DNA of 10,677 nucleotides, from the NCBI GenBank assembly GCA_043810285.1, contig JBDROH010000007.1, forward strand, positions 1 to 10,677. Reading direction: 5' to 3'. A program made the translations under genes and the position numbers. Shown here piece after piece: positions 7,486 through 10,677 of this stretch. This DNA comes from JAGVXH01 sp043810285 (GTDB lineage Archaea > Nanobdellota > Nanobdellia > Pacearchaeales > GW2011-AR1). Positions within the stretch are counted from its first letter, which is position 1. The number at the start of each line of letters is the position of its first letter. A model generated the notes under the pieces. That model saw only the letters and a list, made by a program, of their open reading frames with translations, was not told the DNA's origin and did no database searches.

Positions 7486-9155
7486 TTTTCATCTCCAACC
7501 TTAATAAGAGGTAAATTAAGTGATTCATCTTCCTTCAAATTACAACTCAATTCCCCTCCATTCTCCCATTCAATTTCTTTCAATTCATCAGAAAAATCCA
7601 ACATCTTGATCTCCCGAGTTTTCAAATTAAATAATGGAACTTTACAAGGGTCAGGTACATTCCCTACTTTCTCCTCAAAAGGAGTAATTGATTGCCAACA
7701 TGAACTCGCAATCATCAAAATATTATTAAAAATTGAAACCTCTGCACGATGTTGATCTGCAGTCGCAATAATATCTGGAATTTTATCAATCACTAAAGAA
7801 TCTCCTTGTTCACAAGGGATATAATCCATCACCCCATGGATAGGTGCAAGATGTCTCCGTTTTAACATCTCTTTAACAACTCTTGTTGGAGAGTTATGTC
7901 CAAACTTTACCCTAATCTCTGGAATCTCTTCAATAAATTGGTTTATACTTGCCCCATGATACATCAATATTCGAAAACCTCCATCAATTTCCACTAAAGA
8001 AGGATTTGGAACTAAGCTCAAATTTTTCATCTCATGTAACCCCTTTGCAAACCTTTCCCCAATAATTGGCTGAGGTTCACCAACCCAAACGGCATCGTGC
8101 TGTCCCGGACACATAATAATTCTAATGTCTTCTCTAATCAATCTAAGGATTTCTTCAACTTTTTTATATTGTCCTTCAGAAGTTTTTTCAATCAAATATT
8201 TTTCTTGACCCGGATAATGATTCACTCCATCAATATTATCTCCTAATAAAAAAAGATATTTTACTTTCTTCGCAATAGCTTTTTGCTTTTCATCACCCCA
8301 AGTACCATTTAACCATTCAACAAATCTTAAAAGATTTTTCTCTAAAAACATAGTTGAACCTATATGAAAATCACCACTAAATGCAACATACTCATCAAAC
8401 TCACTATATCTTTTTTCCACCAAACCTGCCTCTGGAAAAATTACATCATTCGCAAATAACATCTCTGAAGTTCCGGAAACACTAAATGCCACAATATCAT
8501 CATTCAACAAATCTTTCGCCTTCTTAAAAACTTCTTTTTTATTCTGATTAACTAATACAATTATATTCCCGGTCAAATCCTCAACCTCTAAAAATAAATT
8601 TTTATTCTTCGTCATTCTCTTCTTAAAAACTGCAGCAATAATAGTGTGGCTCCCTCTATTCATCTCAATCTTCCTAATAGAAGTCAAATTATCTAAATTT
8701 TTAGATTCTAAAATCCCTTTTAGGACCTCATACCTTGCACGAAAATGTTTAATAAAATCTTTAACTTCAATCTTCTTTTGAAAAAATGCGGGGGCTGAAA
8801 TCAATTTTACTTTCCCCTTTTCCTCAACAACTTTAGAATCAATATCACTTTTTTTACAATATCCGACTTTCTTAAAAAAAGAATATATTTCATCATCTTC
8901 CAACTTAATTCTTAAAAGAGTCTCTAATTTCTCAAAACACCCAATCAATAAATTCTTATTAATCACTCTCTCTTCAATCTTCAAATTTCTAAAAATTTCA
9001 ATAACTCTCTTCACCCCTTCATCACTTAAACCACTAATCAAACCCAGCATTTCTTTATCTAAAAGAAATCCTTCTCCCATACAAAGTTTTAATATTTCCG
9101 ACACCATATTTTGAAATAAGGAAAATTCCTCACTTTTAAAAATGAGAGTGTACAT
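7482..9155 (-). CDS. polB: DNA polymerase D small subunit DP1 (phosphodiesterase-like)
   Basis: Accessory subunit of PolD, 557 aa, in the usual size range. In active family members it gives 3'-5' proofreading through a calcineurin/Mre11-like phosphodiesterase domain. The N-terminal part (about 1-110) is helical and varied. An OB-fold region covers about 120-250 (HTIIAAVFKKR, LEVEDLTGNIIVLV). The phosphodiesterase domain follows: SGDFHIG (Asp262, His264), LGDNIDG (Asp306, Asp309), CPGQHDAVW (Gln352, His353, Asp354), MYHGAS (His400), then TADQHR (Asp467, His469) where the family normally has GHxH, and SSCWQSITPF. So the usual GNHD Asn is Gln and the first His of GHxH is Asp. ATG 9155 is the earliest possible start, since a TAG lies in frame two codons upstream. 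No well-spaced Shine-Dalgarno is seen; AGGGA touches the ATG. The gene sits 97 bp after orc1/cdc6 and overlaps DP2 by 4 nt. Confidence 0.96.
   Translation of the reverse strand: MYTLIFKSEEFSLFQNMVSEILKLCMGEGFLLDKEMLGLISGLSDEGVKRVIEIFRNLKIEERVINKNLLIGCFEKLETLLRIKLEDDEIYSFFKKVGYCKKSDIDSKVVEEKGKVKLISAPAFFQKKIEVKDFIKHFRARYEVLKGILESKNLDNLTSIRKIEMNRGSHTIIAAVFKKRMTKNKNLFLEVEDLTGNIIVLVNQNKKEVFKKAKDLLNDDIVAFSVSGTSEMLFANDVIFPEAGLVEKRYSEFDEYVAFSGDFHIGSTMFLEKNLLRFVEWLNGTWGDEKQKAIAKKVKYLFLLGDNIDGVNHYPGQEKYLIEKTSEGQYKKVEEILRLIREDIRIIMCPGQHDAVWVGEPQPIIGERFAKGLHEMKNLSLVPNPSLVEIDGGFRILMYHGASINQFIEEIPEIRVKFGHNSPTRVVKEMLKRRHLAPIHGVMDYIPCEQGDSLVIDKIPDIIATADQHRAEVSIFNNILMIASSCWQSITPFEEKVGNVPDPCKVPLFNLKTREIKMLDFSDELKEIEWENGGELSCNLKEDESLNLPLIKVGDEK
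7491..7496 (-). promoter_or_regulatory. Shine-Dalgarno for DP2 within the end of DP1
   Basis: The minus strand reads GGAGATGAAAAATGA: GGAGAT lies five bases before the DP2 ATG (7485-7483), and that ATG shares its last two bases with the DP1 TGA stop. The site fixes the DP2 start and indicates coupled translation of the two PolD subunits at matched levels. Confidence 0.75.
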
Positions 9156-9225
9156 TCCCTAAGGAATTGCCCTCAGCCTTGACCATTATTGGTTCTAACT
9201 AAAACAAAACAAACCCATTAATATA

Positions 9226-9235
9226 CTTTTATATA
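9226..9235 (-). promoter_or_regulatory. TATA box for the DP1-DP2 operon
   Basis: The minus strand reads TATATAAAAG in the 97-bp gap between orc1/cdc6 and DP1. Its centre predicts a transcript start near 9204, so a leader of about 49 nt before the DP1 ATG. A weaker second candidate, GTATATTAAT, lies at 9217-9226. The box suggests that the polymerase operon can be expressed independently of the initiator gene. Confidence 0.5.
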
Positions 9236-9252
9236 CTCTAAAGAATAATTAA

Positions 9253-10467
9253 TTAAATACAAAGCGAATCAATAAGAATTACTTCGACTTTCTTAAATAA
9301 ATTTTGAGGAATAGATAACTTAATCTCCCTTGTCCGCCCATGTCTGCCCTTAGAAATCACTCTTGCATTAATCAAACCAAGCATATCAATTTCAGCGATT
9401 ATATCTGAAATTCTTCTCTGAGTCAAAATATCTACTCTTAACCTATCACAAATTTTTTGATAACGATTATAAACATCTCCAGTATAAAACTTACTCAATC
9501 CCCCCTCTCGTGCTTCCTTAGTCAATTGTATAATTGAATATAAAATTAATTGAAATTGTTTAGGTTCACTTTCAACAATATCTAAAATTTTATCTCTCTC
9601 CATTTTCTTATTCGCCAAATCAATATAATCTTCACTAATTTTCTTCTCTCCTTCACGTTCACTCAATTCTCCTGCAATCCTCAACAAATCTAATGCCCTA
9701 CGTGCATCTCCATGTTCTCTCGCGGCATAGGCTGCACATTTTGCGATTACCCCTTCATCAACAACACCTTCCTTAAATGCACTCTTACACCGAGCATTCA
9801 AAATATCTTGTAATTGAATCGCATTATAAGGAGGAAACACAAATTCTTCCTCACCTAAACTTGATCTAACTCTAGGGTCAATATTCTCTAAAAAAGTAAC
9901 ATCATTAGAAATTCCCACAAAAGAAATCTGCGCCAAATTCAATTCCTGATTCAGCCTAGTCAAAGAATAAAGAAATGTATCACTAACTTTTTTTATCGCT
10001 TGGTCAATCTCATCAAAAATAAAAACAATTAATTGTTTTTTATCATCAATTAATTCAATAAACTTTGCCCAAATTTGATCAGTTGGAAGCCCTGTAGATG
10101 GAACTGAACCACCTAATTGTTTAATCAACGCCGCCAAAATCCGATATTCAGTATCCGCAACTTTCTTTAATTTACAATTTAAATAATTAAATTTAATCTC
10201 TACACCTAATTCATCTCCTTTCTTTATCAATTCATCCCTAACATATTGTACTGAAAGTGTCTTTCCAGTACCTGTTTTTCCATAAATAAAAAGATTACTT
10301 GGTCGCTCTCCCCTTAATGTTGAGGCTAGGATTAAAGCTAGAGATTTAATCTGTTTATCTCTATGAGGTATTGAATCTGGAGTATAACGGACTTGTAGAA
10401 CACTTTTATTATTAAAAAGAGTATTATTTACAGCTGAATTAAAAATTTCACCCAATTCAACACCCAT
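9253..10467 (-). CDS. cdc6: Replication initiator Orc1/Cdc6
   Basis: AAA+ initiator protein, 404 aa, the normal family length; it binds origin recognition boxes and helps load the MCM helicase. Seen in order: N-terminal HRDKQIKSLA; Walker A GKTGTGKT at residues 63-70; Walker B IVFIFDEID near 147-155; sensor 1 FVGISNDVTF with the following IDPRVRSSL near 183-200; sensor 2 HGDARRALDLLR near 250-260; and a C-terminal winged helix (about 300-395) with GGLSKFYTGDVYNRY and VISKGRHGRTREI, the latter being the wing region that contacts DNA in this family. All ATPase motifs are intact. The start is ATG 10467: a TATA box centred 26 bp upstream and the lack of a Shine-Dalgarno point to a leaderless mRNA. 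The gene borders a candidate origin on its 5' side and is followed by the polymerase D genes, an order known from Pyrococcus. Ends in TAA. Confidence 0.97.
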   Translation of the reverse strand: MGVELGEIFNSAVNNTLFNNKSVLQVRYTPDSIPHRDKQIKSLALILASTLRGERPSNLFIYGKTGTGKTLSVQYVRDELIKKGDELGVEIKFNYLNCKLKKVADTEYRILAALIKQLGGSVPSTGLPTDQIWAKFIELIDDKKQLIVFIFDEIDQAIKKVSDTFLYSLTRLNQELNLAQISFVGISNDVTFLENIDPRVRSSLGEEEFVFPPYNAIQLQDILNARCKSAFKEGVVDEGVIAKCAAYAAREHGDARRALDLLRIAGELSEREGEKKISEDYIDLANKKMERDKILDIVESEPKQFQLILYSIIQLTKEAREGGLSKFYTGDVYNRYQKICDRLRVDILTQRRISDIIAEIDMLGLINARVISKGRHGRTREIKLSIPQNLFKKVEVILIDSLCI

Positions 10468-10488
10468 ATAATTAATTCCAAATATAAC

Positions 10489-10497
10489 TATTTAAAC
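10489..10497 (-). promoter_or_regulatory. TATA box for orc1/cdc6, leaderless
   Basis: The minus strand reads GTTTAAATA, centred about 26 bp before the ATG at 10467. Transcription should therefore begin on or next to the start codon. A TTTCA/TGAAA inverted repeat abuts it upstream (10498-10513), which could affect TFB or initiator binding. Confidence 0.6.
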
Positions 10498-10513
10498 TTT
10501 CATATACTTGAAA
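10498..10513. repeat. TTTCA-n6-TGAAA inverted repeat upstream of the cdc6 TATA box
   Basis: TTTCA (10498-10502) and TGAAA (10509-10513) form a perfect 5-bp inverted repeat just upstream of the cdc6 TATA box, where the BRE would lie. A similar dyad, TTTCA-tt-TGAAA, occurs at 10534-10545, its centre 34 bp away. It may be an operator or part of the initiator binding array. Chance occurrence is possible in such AT-rich DNA. Confidence 0.4.
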
Positions 10514-10546
10514 ACATACCCCTAACACCCTTATTTCATTTGAAAG
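10509..10546 (-). repeat. ORB-like element A
   Basis: On the minus strand it begins CTTTCAAATGAAATAAGGGT and continues into a further GGGG run. It has a dyad (TTTCAaaTGAAA) followed by AAGGG, similar in layout to the archaeal ORB (TTCCnnnGGAAA then a GGGG run). On the plus strand TGAAA (10509-10513) and TTTCA (10534-10538) bracket a G-free core containing TACCCC. Element B repeats this plan. Confidence 0.5.
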
Positions 10547-10615
10547 TAATAATTTTTAAAAATATTACTATACTTATTTTAAATTTAATATCTTCTCGAT
10601 AAAATAATAATTTTT
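10547..10615. other. AT-rich tract, candidate duplex unwinding element
   Basis: Only 6 of 69 bases are G or C (hand count), lower than the already AT-rich surroundings. It includes the perfect palindrome ATTTTTAAAAAT at 10552-10563. It is flanked by the two ORB-like elements, the position expected for the site where the helix first opens. Confidence 0.5.
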
Positions 10616-10653
10616 TGAAATACCCTACCCCTTCATTTCACCTCCAAAGGAAG
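10616..10653 (-). repeat. ORB-like element B
   Basis: On the minus strand it begins CTTCCTTTGGAGGTGAAATG and continues AAGGGGTAGGG. The TCCtttGGA dyad plus G-run is the closer of the two to the known ORB form. TGAAAT (10616-10621) and ATTTCA (10635-10640) bracket the C-rich plus-strand core, as in element A. Both elements point the same way, unlike the inverted pair seen in some archaeal origins. Confidence 0.5.
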
Positions 10654-10677
10654 TTTAGCTTAAATTAATTTTAATCA

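Larger units (their letters stand above)
10498..10653. other. Candidate replication origin (oriC)
   Basis: This lies in the non-coding region directly upstream of orc1/cdc6, the commonest archaeal origin position. It has two similar C-rich elements (10509-10546 and 10616-10653) separated by a 69-bp tract with only 6 G/C bases. On the minus strand each element has a short dyad followed by a G-run, as in archaeal origin recognition boxes. All genes in the window are transcribed away from it, as expected for leading-strand genes. The region may continue past the right edge. The call is inference from context and motif likeness. Confidence 0.6.

Noticed and set aside
9156..9185. Hairpin or riboswitch in the DP1 leader (AAGG...CCTT and CCTAAGG)
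   Set aside because: Arms are only 3-4 bp and do not form a stable structure; no known riboswitch pattern.
10517..10640. CRISPR array or telomere-like repeat from CCCTAACACCC and TACCCTACCCC
   Set aside because: Only two unequal copies with no regular spacing; better explained as origin-type elements.

Overview
The window is an archaeal chromosomal segment, AT-rich and coded entirely on the minus strand. It carries an Orc1/Cdc6 initiator and both subunits of the archaea-specific family D DNA polymerase (DP1 and DP2). The promoters are archaeal TATA boxes placed for leaderless or short-leader transcripts. The other large gene encodes a secreted beta-helix protein with a MopE-like metal-binding motif and an Ig-like C-terminal domain; its style recalls uncultured Woesearchaeota/Pacearchaeota-type (DPANN) genomes. 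That lineage guess is inference. TGA, TAG and TAA all end genes here, so the standard code fits.

Layout in the direction of transcription (right to left): (1) 10468-10677 is a 210-bp non-coding region that looks like a replication origin, with two G-run/dyad elements resembling archaeal origin recognition boxes around a 69-bp tract of about 9% GC. (2) 9253-10467 is orc1/cdc6, apparently leaderless. (3) 7482-9155 is DP1, the small PolD subunit, with its own TATA box. (4) 2539-7485 is DP2, the catalytic subunit, overlapping DP1 by 4 nt (ATGA) and carrying a 470-residue in-frame intein with a LAGLIDADG endonuclease. (5) 147-2468 is the secreted beta-helix protein with its own near-leaderless promoter. 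(6) 1-49 is the first 16 codons of another minus-strand gene, with TATA box and Shine-Dalgarno, probably an RPA-like ssDNA-binding protein.

Origin, initiator and both replicative polymerase subunits thus form one replication island, as known from Pyrococcus, with transcription running away from the origin. The PolD holoenzyme is made only after DP2 splices out its intein, which sits directly before the catalytic Asp-Gly-Asp. DP2 ends in a textbook PCNA-interacting peptide.

I do not see an entirely new multi-gene system. The most notable points are the intein with a C-terminal Gln inside the polymerase active site, altered nuclease motifs in DP1, the origin architecture with repeated TGAAA/TTTCA dyads next to the cdc6 promoter, and a sharp compositional break inside the surface-protein gene.
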